From Lacrimispora amygdalina (GTDB lineage Bacteria; Bacillota; Clostridia; Lachnospirales; Lachnospiraceae): DNA of 64,000 nucleotides. Under the pieces are notes generated by a model, which worked only from the letters and a program-made list of their open reading frames with translations, ran no database searches and had not been told where the DNA came from. The translations under genes were made by a program, and so were the position numbers. This document shows, piece by piece, positions 9,046-17,577 of the stretch. Location of the stretch: the NCBI RefSeq assembly GCF_900205965.1, contig NZ_OAOF01000003.1:310001-374000 (forward strand). The letters are read 5' to 3'. Positions within the stretch are counted from its first letter, which is position 1. Each line of letters starts with the position of its first letter.

Positions 9046-9972
9046 ATGATAAAGTATAAACCGTATGATGAACTTGAGCTTACGGACGATTTTATGTTTT
9101 CTTATGTGATGCGCAATGATAAGGAGTTGTGCAGACAGTTATTAGAAAGCATACTGAATTTCCCCATTGAAAGAATTGATTATATCAGTTCACAGGAGAC
9201 CATTGATACTTATGCTTCTGCTAAGGGAGTCAGACTTGATATATTTGCTAAAAACGACAGCAGGATCTTTGATGTGGAGCTTCAGACTTCCAATAAAAGA
9301 GATATCCCGCAAAGGAGCAGATACTACCAAAGTCAGATGGATACTGCCATTCTTCAGAAAGGTCAGACGTATAAAGAACTTGGAAACAGCTACATTATAT
9401 TTCTCTGCACCTTCGATCCGTTTGGATATGGACAGTATATTTATAGCTTCCAGAACAGCTGCACTATGCTGCCGGAGCTTACATTGAATGATGGGGCCTA
9501 TAAAGTGTTTGTAAATGCATATGGAACTTGTGGAGCAATTGGAGAAGAGTTAAAGGAATTCCTTCATTTTTTAAAATCTCCCGGTGAATTTCATACAGGA
9601 GCAAATGGTGAACTTGTAAATAAGGCAATCATTGGAGTGAAGGAAGGACGCAGGAATGAAGAATGGAGGTTGATTTATATGACGCTTATGACTAAATATG
9701 ATGAACTTCTGGCAGAAGGCATGGAGCGTGGATTAGCCGAAGGGCGTCGAGAAGGTTTACGATTGGGTAGACAGGAAGGCAGACAGGAAGGCAGACAGGA
9801 AGGCAGACAGGAAGGCAGACAGGAAGGCAGACAGGAAGGAATGGCAGAAGGCGAGATCCGATTTGCACGTCTTACTGAAATTCTATTGTCAGAAGGTAAA
9901 TTAAATGATTTAAAAAGGTCTGTCTCAGATAGACATTTTCGTCAACAGTTGTATATAAAATATAAAATATAG
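9046..9972 (+). CDS. Rpn-like PD-(D/E)XK nuclease-family protein
   Basis: 308 residues. The N-terminal part matches the PD-(D/E)XK nuclease/transposase-like (Rpn) family: ELTDDFMFSYVMRN at the start, then RLDIFAKN and FDVELQT, which carry the D...ExQ catalytic residues. The C-terminal part is a charged helical region with six exact RQEG units. Rpn proteins of Escherichia coli are DNA nucleases that raise recombination; related proteins are widespread and often poorly understood. The start at 9046 is chosen for GGAAAGG upstream; an in-frame ATG at 9016 has no such site. It has its own promoter and terminator and is unrelated to the flanking glycan genes. Confidence 0.83.
   Translation: MIKYKPYDELELTDDFMFSYVMRNDKELCRQLLESILNFPIERIDYISSQETIDTYASAKGVRLDIFAKNDSRIFDVELQTSNKRDIPQRSRYYQSQMDTAILQKGQTYKELGNSYIIFLCTFDPFGYGQYIYSFQNSCTMLPELTLNDGAYKVFVNAYGTCGAIGEELKEFLHFLKSPGEFHTGANGELVNKAIIGVKEGRRNEEWRLIYMTLMTKYDELLAEGMERGLAEGRREGLRLGRQEGRQEGRQEGRQEGRQEGRQEGMAEGEIRFARLTEILLSEGKLNDLKRSVSDRHFRQQLYIKYKI
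9769..9840 (+). repeat. Six tandem 12-bp repeats inside the nuclease gene
   Basis: The unit AGACAGGAAGGC is repeated six times without a mismatch, except for the last base of the last unit (A for C). Each unit encodes RQEG. Since 12 is divisible by 3, gain or loss of a unit keeps the frame and only changes the length of the charged linker. Confidence 0.95.
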
Positions 9973-9996
9973 GAGTAAAGATAATAAAATAACAGG

Positions 9997-10031
9997 AAAA
10001 GGTCTGGGAGTTGTTGATTCCCAGACCTTTT
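9997..10031. terminator. Bidirectional terminator between convergent genes
   Basis: A 13-bp perfect stem (9997-10009 with 10019-10031) has AAAA on one side and TTTT on the other, so it can act for both the nuclease gene (plus) and the lysozyme gene (minus), which converge here. Confidence 0.85.
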
Positions 10032-10039
10032 CTAATGGA

Positions 10040-11872
10040 TTATTTATGCATTCCTATACCCGGTCCGATCTCTCTTCCCGGAGCGGTTTCGCTTGCAGTT
10101 CCTGAATTACCGGTATCTGTACTTTCTGTTTGTGCAGGAGTGCTTTGTCCTGTGGCGTCAGGTGTTGTGGCAGGCTGAGTTTCTCCAGCAGTCTCCTGAG
10201 GTACCTCTACAGGAGTGAGTGAGCAGACACCGCTGCCATCTGCCGTATAGGAGACACCGTCTATTGTAAAGGTTTCCGATGCCTTCATCTTGCCATCAGA
10301 AGGATTTAGATAATACTGCTTGCCATCTACCGTAATCATGCCTGAAGACATGGCTCCGCTTTCTCCGAAGTAATACCAGCTGCCGTCTACCTGTCTCCAG
10401 CCGACGGTCATCTTGCCTGATGAATTGCTTAAATAATACTTCGCACCCTTATCATCCAGCCAGCCGGACTGCATCTTACCATCGCCAGCCAGGTAATACC
10501 AGTTTCCGTCAGGATTTACCCAGCCGGTGTTCATATTACCATTGGGATTGAAGTAATACCAGCTGTTGTCCAGCTGCTTCCAGCCAGTCGCTGCGCTTCC
10601 GTCTTCTGTCATGTAATATTTAGTCATTCCATCAGTATGCCAGCCGGTTGCCATTGATCCGTCATTATTTAAATAATAACGCTTGTTGTTTAAATCAATC
10701 CAGCCGGTTGCCATTACGCCGCTGTCCTGTAAGTAATAGCGTTTTCCGCTATAATCCAGCCATCCGGTCATCATATGTCCGTTGGTTTCATCCATGTAAT
10801 AATGCTGGTCATTTAAATCCACCCAGCCAGTCGCCATGGTACCATCCGAATTTAAATAATACTTCGCGCCGTTATCTATCAGCCATCCGGTATTCATGGA
10901 GCCGCCTGCATTAAAGAAATACCATTTATCAGAAAGCTCCTTCCAGCCTGTAAACATCCGTCCGTTGGTCTCGTCCAGGTAGTAACGCTGTCCGTCCTTG
11001 TCAAACCAGCCGGTAGAAGGCTGACCTTCATTGTTCATATAGAACCAGCCTGTTCCGTCGTTGATCCAGGTATCCTTCTGCATGGAGTAGTTCTGATAAT
11101 AATAGGTCTTGCCGCCGATTGTTCTCCATAAGCTTCCCGGCAGCTTTGGTGTCAGATCCTGATACAGAAAATCAATATCTACATTCCCGTTGATTCCCTG
11201 AATCTGTCCGGTGCTTGTGACCTGCCACATAACCGGGTTCTGGAATGTATGCTTAGCCTCATAACGGGCAACCCATATATCATAATTCATCTGGGATAAA
11301 TCAATCTTATTGGCCAGCCAGTAATCATTGGCGTAGACAAGCGGATGGTAACCGGCTTCTTTGATGCGGTCACAGAACGCGTTGATCACCTGGCTTACCT
11401 GATAAGGGGGGAGCGTTCCCAGAGTGGAACTATCCTCCGCGTCAAAGGCGATTGGAAAAGAGATGGGATAGTCCTTAACAAGATCCAGTACAAAATCCGC
11501 CTCTGCCCTGGCCATATCGGGAGTGGTAGCAAGAGAATAGATATAGGCGCCTACCTTCAGTCCTGCAGCTGAGGCACCCTGTACATTTGTATGAAAATTT
11601 GGATCAATCATCCCTTTGGAGCGGGTTCCGAGCATAACGAAACTGACGTCATTGGCAGCAACAGCTGTCCAGTCCACAACCCCCTGCCATCGGGAGACGT
11701 CAATGCCTCTGGAAATGGCATCATTAATGATAGTGCCATCTTTTAACTGATAGTAGCCATTAACCCGTTCATAAAGCGCAGCCTGCGTATTCATGGCAGG
11801 CCAGAAGCCCATTCCAATCAGGGCACTGAGTGCAGCAGCGGTAAAACGCATACCGATTTTTGTGAATCTCAA
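10040..11872 (-). CDS. Secreted GH25 lysozyme with cell-wall-binding repeats
   Basis: 610 residues. A signal peptide (residues 1-31, ending NTQA) is followed by a GH25 muramidase domain at about 50-260: RGIDVSRWQG, the catalytic FDAEDSS, YANDYW and the closing NVDIDFLYQD. About thirteen 20-residue repeats of the TGW...YYL type follow (about 265-530), the choline/teichoic-acid binding fold, then a Thr/Ser/Pro-rich tail. It would cut peptidoglycan outside the cell. The start is TTG, with GGAGG 8 bases upstream; the next ATG is 7 codons in and too far from that site. A choline-activation gene lies in the same minus-strand group, which suggests phosphocholine as the ligand. Confidence 0.9.
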   Translation of the reverse strand: MRFTKIGMRFTAAALSALIGMGFWPAMNTQAALYERVNGYYQLKDGTIINDAISRGIDVSRWQGVVDWTAVAANDVSFVMLGTRSKGMIDPNFHTNVQGASAAGLKVGAYIYSLATTPDMARAEADFVLDLVKDYPISFPIAFDAEDSSTLGTLPPYQVSQVINAFCDRIKEAGYHPLVYANDYWLANKIDLSQMNYDIWVARYEAKHTFQNPVMWQVTSTGQIQGINGNVDIDFLYQDLTPKLPGSLWRTIGGKTYYYQNYSMQKDTWINDGTGWFYMNNEGQPSTGWFDKDGQRYYLDETNGRMFTGWKELSDKWYFFNAGGSMNTGWLIDNGAKYYLNSDGTMATGWVDLNDQHYYMDETNGHMMTGWLDYSGKRYYLQDSGVMATGWIDLNNKRYYLNNDGSMATGWHTDGMTKYYMTEDGSAATGWKQLDNSWYYFNPNGNMNTGWVNPDGNWYYLAGDGKMQSGWLDDKGAKYYLSNSSGKMTVGWRQVDGSWYYFGESGAMSSGMITVDGKQYYLNPSDGKMKASETFTIDGVSYTADGSGVCSLTPVEVPQETAGETQPATTPDATGQSTPAQTESTDTGNSGTASETAPGREIGPGIGMHK

Positions 11873-11917
11873 AGTAATATCCTCCTTTATATCTGAAGTA
11901 TTTTAAAAATTATCTAT

Positions 11918-11973
11918 GTACAAAAAAGACGAAAAATAAGTGCAGGCATCTGCCAAACGTGCAGATACCCACA
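11918..11973 (-). terminator. Rho-independent terminator of the repeat-protein gene
   Basis: On the minus strand a 13-bp stem with three G-U pairs (11961-11973 with 11941-11953, 7-base loop) is followed by a T-rich run at 11940-11918. It lies just after the stop of the 11994-13091 gene. Confidence 0.75.
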
Positions 11974-11993
11974 CAGAATTAATCGGTCAGTGA

Positions 11994-13091
11994 TCAGCCA
12001 GGTCCGCTGGTCAATCCAGGTGCTAACTGATAGGTATTGCTGCCGGAAGGATTGGAGGTTCCCCCTGGCGTATCATTGGACTGACTGGTGGGTGGGCTGC
12101 TTAAATTGTCTGCTCCTGCAGAGGAACCGCCCGGTCCTTGAGAATTGGTGGAAGATCCGCTTCCAGGTGCAGAGCTGTTGCTTTGAGTACCACCCGGTGC
12201 ATTGCTATTACTGCCCGTTGTTCCCCCGGGAGTACCGGAAGAGCCATTCTGATACGCTCCGTTGGAACCGAAGGTATAGCTCTTACCATCTATGGTGAGG
12301 GTGGTATTAGCTGCCATCTTGCCGGTAGACGGATCCAGGTAGTAATAAACACCTGAGAGCTGAATCCAGCCTGTAGTCATATGTCCTGAATCACTGAAAT
12401 AATAGTAGGCTCCGTCGATCTGTTTCCAGCCATGAGCCATCTTTCCATTGCTGGTATCCATATAGTACTTATTGGTGCCGTCACTGAGCCAGCCGGTCAT
12501 CATCTTTCCTAAAACAGATTTAGAATCAGCATTCAGATAATAATAGGCATTGTCAATCTGCTTCCATCCGGTTACCATCTTACCGTCAGTTCCGAAATAG
12601 AACCAGTCATTGCCAACCTGTCCCCATCCGATGGTGCAGGTGCCGTCTTCTTTAAAATAGAACCAGCCGTTGTCCATCTCTCTCCAGCCGGTAGCCATGG
12701 AGCCGTCACCCTTCATGTAGTAGTAATTGCTGCCAATCTTTAACCAGCCTTTTACAAGAACTCCCGTATCGTCCATGAGATAGTAATATTTTCCGCCATC
12801 CTTGATCCACTTGGTAGCCATGGAACCATTGGAATGGAAATAATACCAGTTACCATTGATCTGCTTCCAGCCGGTAGCCATAATACCGGTAGTTAAATCC
12901 AGGTAATAATAGGTACCGTCAGATGTTTTCACCCAGCCCTTATGAACAGATCCATCGCCATCTATATATTTCCACTGGGAACCTTCCTGTACCCAGCCGT
13001 TAGCGGCCCAGGCTGTATTAGCCGGTATCAGAGCTGCGGTCCCTACAAGTCCTGCAAGCAGCATAACCGCCATTTTCTTTCCGTATCGCAT
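11994..13091 (-). CDS. Secreted cell-wall-binding repeat protein
   Basis: 365 residues. The signal peptide (about 1-29, ending NTAWA) is followed by eleven repeats of the GW...YYY/YYF type (about 30-265), a closing ANTTLTIDGKSYTF unit, and a low-complexity Gly/Ser/Pro/Asn tail of about 80 residues. There is no enzymatic domain, so it is an anchor or structural surface protein held by the choline/teichoic-acid binding fold. AGGAGG stands 12 bases before the ATG, a long spacing. It lies between the lysozyme and LicC-LicA genes on the same strand, with its own terminator before the lysozyme. What the tail does is unknown. Confidence 0.85.
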   Translation of the reverse strand: MRYGKKMAVMLLAGLVGTAALIPANTAWAANGWVQEGSQWKYIDGDGSVHKGWVKTSDGTYYYLDLTTGIMATGWKQINGNWYYFHSNGSMATKWIKDGGKYYYLMDDTGVLVKGWLKIGSNYYYMKGDGSMATGWREMDNGWFYFKEDGTCTIGWGQVGNDWFYFGTDGKMVTGWKQIDNAYYYLNADSKSVLGKMMTGWLSDGTNKYYMDTSNGKMAHGWKQIDGAYYYFSDSGHMTTGWIQLSGVYYYLDPSTGKMAANTTLTIDGKSYTFGSNGAYQNGSSGTPGGTTGSNSNAPGGTQSNSSAPGSGSSTNSQGPGGSSAGADNLSSPPTSQSNDTPGGTSNPSGSNTYQLAPGLTSGPG

Positions 13092-13210
13092 ACCGTTTCT
13101 ATTCCTCCTGTTCTTGCCATATCTTTATCACACATAGGGACATTATATCATAGTGCTGTTCATAATACCTAAACATTTTATTACGATTTGCAGACAAATT
13201 TCCAAAAATG

Positions 13211-15037
13211 TCAAAAATTTGGAAGTTCGATGCATTTTTTATAATAGGTTTTGGCGTACCGGTACATGATTATGGTATATTCACCAAATTCCTCCCCCAG
13301 AAAGGCTTTATAGATTGCCCAAAGGCTCCATAAGAAGCCTCCCAGGGCCATGTAAGCATAAACCGTATACCGTTCCTCGGTGTCAGGAGTCCGTCCCAGA
13401 TACCGTTCAATGAGCCGGTCTGTCTCCTCTTCGCTATAATAGGAATAGATTGCACACATGGAAATATCAACAAGAGGATCGCACATTCCGGCATATTCCC
13501 AGTCAATCAGACGGACGCTGCCGTCAGCAAGAATTAAAAAGTTGTCCACAACTGTGTCTAAATGGGAAAGAACTTTCTGATGTCCCAGGCTGTCTAATCT
13601 CTTTAACAGCTCAGACATATGACTGCGGACTTCCGGATAATCCTCAAAAGGAATGGTGCCATGTTGTTTGCAGAGGTTTTCGTAAAACTCAATTCGTTCC
13701 TGAAAATCGAAGCTGTGGGAAACTTTAATCCCTGATTTATGAAATTCCCGTACAAGATCCATACAGCGTCCAATTTCCTCAAAACTGTCCGGGTTGGCGT
13801 TGTGGGCACCTTCATAAAACTCCGCAATCTTATAACCTGTTTTTCCGTCAAAATAAATCACCTTTTCTGTAATATCATAGGAAGAGAGTGCATCGTAGAC
13901 CGTTTTTTCCTGCTGTCTGTTAATCAGCAGCTCTGTGCCTGGACCTGGAATCCGGCAGATATAGTGCCGTCCTTTGATTTTAAATAAAAAGGATTTATTG
14001 GTCATACCCGCTTTTAAGCAGCGGATTTCCGTGATTTCCGATTCCTTAACAGAGAAAACTTTAGATATCAGTTCAAGCGCTTCGTTGTCAGAACGGTGCT
14101 GATACTTGATATCAAAAAGCCTCAGTTCCTCCAGGTTCTCAAATTCATAAACCTCATCAGCCGGTCTCCGGTTAATATATATTTCAATCTCACGCCCGGC
14201 TTCAGGAAGATCGGGAAGACGTTTTCCTGCCTCTCCGGAGAGCATTTCTATTAAGACATTTTCCCAATAGAACTGCTCAGTTCCAGGAAGCTGATAATAG
14301 GCTTCCAAAACCGGCAGAAACTGCTCTGAGAATGATTTTGAAAAATATACAGGTCCGTACATAACCCATTTGTCCTGACCGCCGACCGTTGCATTTAAAA
14401 TGCGTCCCTTCTTATTAAAGTCAAAGCACCATTCAGAAGTTTCCCCTTCCATATAAGAGGAAGAGTACCAGGCGCCCCCTTCGTAGGCGTGATACATGTT
14501 GTGGCGCATCCAGTTATCAGAGGAAAGAAGATACATGTTTCTATTTTTAAATAAATCCATGGCGTGATAGATGGTAGCCAGGGTATTCTTTTTAGAATAT
14601 TCCGGATTATAAAGAAGTTTAACCTGATATTTATCGATAAGGTATTCGAATTTCTCCTTCAGATAGCCAACTGCAATTGTGATATCAAAGATTCCAGCCT
14701 CGTGCAGCTGTCTGATCTGGCGTTCTATCATACGCTCGCCAAACACTTCTAAAAGTCCTTTGGGTGTCTCAAAGGTTAGCGGAACGAAGCGGGATCCGAA
14801 GCCGGCGGCAATAATTACGGCACCATCCACCTTGTGATTGTTTAGAAGAGCCTGTCCTGCAGGAAGCAGTTCATAGGATTCATTTTCTTTACCAGGTGCA
14901 ATTAAATTCTTTTCTATGCAGTCCTTTACCAGACTGTTTGCTGTACCAAGGGAAACCATAAGCTCCTGTGAGATCTCTCTTTGAGTGACTGCCGGGTTCT
15001 CCAGAACAAGGCGGCAGATAATAACGTTACGATTCAT
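13211..15037 (-). CDS. HTH-LicC-LicA fusion: phosphocholine cytidylyltransferase/choline kinase
   Basis: 608 residues in three parts. Residues 1-65 are a winged-helix region (QREISQELMVSLGTANSLV). Residues 72-300 are a LicC-type nucleotidyltransferase (VIIAAGFGSRF, TPKGLLEVFGERMIERQI, VGYLKEKFEYL). Residues 330-600 are a LicA/choline-kinase-fold domain with LSHLDTVVDNFL (catalytic HxD...N) and LIDWEYAG. LicA phosphorylates choline and LicC makes CDP-choline for decorating surface glycans; here both activities and a DNA-binding-like domain are in one chain. The start at 15037 has GGAGG 10 bases upstream; the longer frame to 15115 lacks a site and covers the promoter. Neighbouring genes encode the matching binding-repeat proteins. 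Confidence 0.85.
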   Translation of the reverse strand: MNRNVIICRLVLENPAVTQREISQELMVSLGTANSLVKDCIEKNLIAPGKENESYELLPAGQALLNNHKVDGAVIIAAGFGSRFVPLTFETPKGLLEVFGERMIERQIRQLHEAGIFDITIAVGYLKEKFEYLIDKYQVKLLYNPEYSKKNTLATIYHAMDLFKNRNMYLLSSDNWMRHNMYHAYEGGAWYSSSYMEGETSEWCFDFNKKGRILNATVGGQDKWVMYGPVYFSKSFSEQFLPVLEAYYQLPGTEQFYWENVLIEMLSGEAGKRLPDLPEAGREIEIYINRRPADEVYEFENLEELRLFDIKYQHRSDNEALELISKVFSVKESEITEIRCLKAGMTNKSFLFKIKGRHYICRIPGPGTELLINRQQEKTVYDALSSYDITEKVIYFDGKTGYKIAEFYEGAHNANPDSFEEIGRCMDLVREFHKSGIKVSHSFDFQERIEFYENLCKQHGTIPFEDYPEVRSHMSELLKRLDSLGHQKVLSHLDTVVDNFLILADGSVRLIDWEYAGMCDPLVDISMCAIYSYYSEEETDRLIERYLGRTPDTEERYTVYAYMALGGFLWSLWAIYKAFLGEEFGEYTIIMYRYAKTYYKKCIELPNF

Positions 15038-15113
15038 AGATGTATAACCTCCATATAAGATATTAAGTTTAATCGAATGTTCAAAAATATAATAGCATGT
15101 ATTCAATATGAAC

Positions 15114-15141
15114 ATTATACCATTGAACTGGTAAAAATCAA
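15114..15141 (-). promoter_or_regulatory. Promoter of the LicC-LicA fusion gene
   Basis: On the minus strand: TTGATT (15141-15136), 16 bases, TATAAT (15119-15114) with a TGG extended -10 in front. It lies about 75 bases upstream of the chosen start codon, which supports the shorter start. Confidence 0.7.
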
Positions 15142-15339
15142 GATAGCATTCACCGCGTAAAAGAAGCAGAAATTGAGGGTGAAACAGTGATTTTAATAGA
15201 AAAAAACGGCTTATGTATTTTAAAAAAACAATTTATCCTAAAAAAAACCATTTCGTAATATTTATGTAAGAAAATGAACAGATAAATGTTATAGCATTTT
15301 TACAAAAAATGTATTATACTGTTCCATGTGATGGAGGAA

Positions 15340-15368
15340 TTGATAGCTTCTTCCGGAATTGTTAATAT
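15340..15368 (+). promoter_or_regulatory. Upstream promoter (P1) of the acidic repeat protein
   Basis: TTGATA, 17 bases, TAATAT. Together with P2 71 bases downstream it forms a tandem promoter pair in the 390-base intergenic region. Confidence 0.7.
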
Positions 15369-15410
15369 TTTTTTGAATATGCAAATTATGCAAAAAAAGT
15401 AAAAAAAGTA

Positions 15411-15439
15411 TTGATAATTTCCATTATAGGAAGTATAAT
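15411..15439 (+). promoter_or_regulatory. Downstream promoter (P2) of the acidic repeat protein, with A-rich UP region
   Basis: TTGATA, 17 bases, TATAAT, one base from consensus. The 20 bases upstream contain two runs of A (CAAAAAAAGTAAAAAAAG), as in UP elements that bind the polymerase alpha subunit. This predicts very strong expression. Confidence 0.8.
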
Positions 15440-15505
15440 TACCTCGTAATGCTATTAGGAATTTCAGAAAGTATTTCAAAAAGAAAAAAGGAGAGTGCAT
15501 TAATT

Positions 15506-17161
15506 ATGAGAAAGCAGACTAAATTAGTTGCTGTTTTATCTACAGCAGCACTGCTGGCATTAGGCGCTTCCATGTCCTCTTTCGCAGCTACTGGCTGGCA
15601 GGAAGAAAACGGTACATGGGTGTACTATGACAAGAGCGGAGACTTAGAGACAGAGAAGTGGGAAAAATCTGGTGACAACTGGTTCTACTTAAATGAAGAT
15701 GGCGAGATGGCTACCGATGTTGTTGTTGAATACAATGACAACTACTACTATGTAGATGATAATGGTTCCATGGTAACCAACAAATGGGTTTCCATCGAGA
15801 ATGAAGATTATGATGGAGATAACGAAGATGAGCCAGCTAATTATTGGTATTACTTCGGATCCAATGGTAAAGCATATAAGAGCTCAACTAACAGCTCAAG
15901 CGCATCTTTCAAAACTGTTAACGGAAAGAAATATATTTTCGATGACGAAGGTAAGATGCTGTATGGTTGGGTAAACAAAGACGGCGAGAGAGTTACAGGC
16001 GATGCTGCTTGGAAAACTGAAGAAGGCGGCTTATATTACTTAGGCGACGAGAACGATGGTGCACAGTCTATCGGCTGGAGATTACTTGATATCGTTGATG
16101 AGGATTATGAGGAATCTGGCTCAAAGGCTGGCTATTCTAGCAATAATATTTTTGATGATGAGAATCAGAGCCGTTGGTTCTATTTCCAGAATAACGGTAA
16201 GAAGATCTCTGACAAAGACGGAAAAGGAATTAATGGCAAGAAATACAGCTTTGATTATGATGGCCGTATGAATGCTGAATGGGTAATTTTTGATGCATCA
16301 CCTTCTACATCTACACAGGGTAATGCAACTTACTCATCAAGCTTCAAGTATTTCAATTCTGTAGAAGATGGCGCTAGAGTTACCAAAGGATGGTTCAAAG
16401 TTGTACCTGATGAGAATTTACAGAAGGATAAATATGACGATGATTCTTCTTATTGGTACTATGCAGATGGCGATGGCGATATCGTAACATCTGAGATCAA
16501 GACTATCAATGGTAAGAAGTATTTATTTGATAACTACGGCAGAATGAAAGATGGTCTGTTAGTTGTTGAAACTGATGGAAAGAAAGTTGAAACAATCTTA
16601 GATGATGACGGTGCTCTTCCATACGATACAGAGGATCATTTCAAAGAGTCAATTAATGGTATTATTGCAGGCAAATATCGTGTATATTACTTTGGCGATG
16701 GAAATGACGGAGCTATGAAGACTTCTAAGCAGACAGTTGACATTGATGGAGATTCCTGTGATTTCTTATTCAATAAATCTGGAAGCTATAAGGGAGCTGG
16801 TAAGACTGGCGAAGACAACAACAAGTACTATGGTGCCGGTATGTTGTTAAAGGCTGATAAGGACGATAAATATGCTGTTGTTAAGATCGATAAAAGAAAA
16901 GAAAATACTGAGTATACTCTGTTAACAACAGACCAGTTCCTTGCTGATGCTGAAAACGAAGGAATTCGTAGCGTTGATAGCACAAAGTTAGTAAAAGATT
17001 ATACAGAATATTACAACATCGCTCCTTTAGCTGATGTAGAGTATAAGCTGGTTAATACTACTGGTTCTGTTCAGAAAAACAAGAACAAAGCTAAAGATGG
17101 TAATGACACATGCTATTCTGTAAAGAATGAAGTAATCAAGACTGTTTTTGTAGAAAACTAA
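15506..17161 (+). CDS. Secreted acidic cell-wall-binding repeat protein
   Basis: 551 residues. The signal peptide (about 1-28, ending SSFA) precedes degenerate GW/YY repeats through about residue 340 (for example NWFYLNEDGEMAT and KKYIFDDEGKMLYGW), rich in Asp and Glu between units. The last 200 residues lack clear repeats and are not recognised. Start at 15506: AAAAAGGAGAG lies just upstream, and MRKQTK begins a normal signal peptide; the longer frame to 15449 is discarded. Codon use is biased to GTT, TTA, AAG and GAC, unlike its neighbours, which fits high expression from the tandem promoters. It may be an abundant envelope protein; the ligand is not known. Confidence 0.83.
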   Translation: MRKQTKLVAVLSTAALLALGASMSSFAATGWQEENGTWVYYDKSGDLETEKWEKSGDNWFYLNEDGEMATDVVVEYNDNYYYVDDNGSMVTNKWVSIENEDYDGDNEDEPANYWYYFGSNGKAYKSSTNSSSASFKTVNGKKYIFDDEGKMLYGWVNKDGERVTGDAAWKTEEGGLYYLGDENDGAQSIGWRLLDIVDEDYEESGSKAGYSSNNIFDDENQSRWFYFQNNGKKISDKDGKGINGKKYSFDYDGRMNAEWVIFDASPSTSTQGNATYSSSFKYFNSVEDGARVTKGWFKVVPDENLQKDKYDDDSSYWYYADGDGDIVTSEIKTINGKKYLFDNYGRMKDGLLVVETDGKKVETILDDDGALPYDTEDHFKESINGIIAGKYRVYYFGDGNDGAMKTSKQTVDIDGDSCDFLFNKSGSYKGAGKTGEDNNKYYGAGMLLKADKDDKYAVVKIDKRKENTEYTLLTTDQFLADAENEGIRSVDSTKLVKDYTEYYNIAPLADVEYKLVNTTGSVQKNKNKAKDGNDTCYSVKNEVIKTVFVEN

Positions 17162-17173
17162 TATTTAGTTAAC

Positions 17174-17206
17174 AAAAGGTGGGATTCGTGAGAGTCCCAC
17201 CTTTTT
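17174..17206 (+). terminator. Terminator of the acidic repeat protein gene
   Basis: An 11-bp perfect stem (17174-17184 with 17195-17205, 10-base loop) ends in TTTTT, 13 bases after the stop codon. Confidence 0.88.
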
Positions 17207-17518
17207 GTGTGTTGAGTATGCTTAAAATCATCTATCTGCTCTTTGATGGTGTGATGAATCTGTGTTAAGGAATATCCTAGAGATACTGATGACCATCTTC
17301 ATGATTTGCATGGGATAATTTGTCCGGGGATATGACTAGTAAGATTACAGGCGAAATTTCACCAAAAATAAAGCAATGATATTATGCTGTTCGTTGATAT
17401 GCCAATAAATTTCCATGTTCAATATAGAATATTTTATAGATTATCTCAATATTAGGTACAAAATAGATATAATGGGAAAAAATTAAAATTTTGTCAATAT
17501 AATATTAATGATGTCAAG
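17207..17518. other. Non-coding stretch before the capsule locus
   Basis: About 310 bases with stop codons in all frames. I see no RNA gene, riboswitch or mobile element. Base composition turns strongly AT-rich through this stretch and stays so into the capsule locus. Confidence 0.5.
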
Positions 17519-17547
17519 TTGCTTAATTAGTTACAAAATGTTATACT
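17519..17547 (+). promoter_or_regulatory. Promoter of the capsule operon
   Basis: TTGCTT, 17 bases, TATACT, followed 31 bases later by the first capsule gene with an AGGAGAAGG ribosome binding site. Confidence 0.65.
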
Positions 17548-17577
17548 AAACTAAGCATAAATATAGGAGAAGGTAAA

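Noticed and set aside
9769..9840. Short tandem repeat as a CRISPR array
   Set aside because: Units are 12 bp with no spacers and lie inside a coding frame.
12101..12356. Short frames on both strands across the Gly/Ser-rich tail
   Set aside because: They are shadows of low-complexity coding in the 11994-13091 gene, without ribosome sites.
10265..13000. Long periodic repeats as a CRISPR or satellite
   Set aside because: They are the degenerate DNA of about 20-residue cell-wall-binding repeats in two minus-strand genes.
17207..17518. Riboswitch or leader RNA ahead of the capsule operon
   Set aside because: No recognisable conserved aptamer motif or terminator/antiterminator pair; the promoter lies only 31 bases before the start codon.
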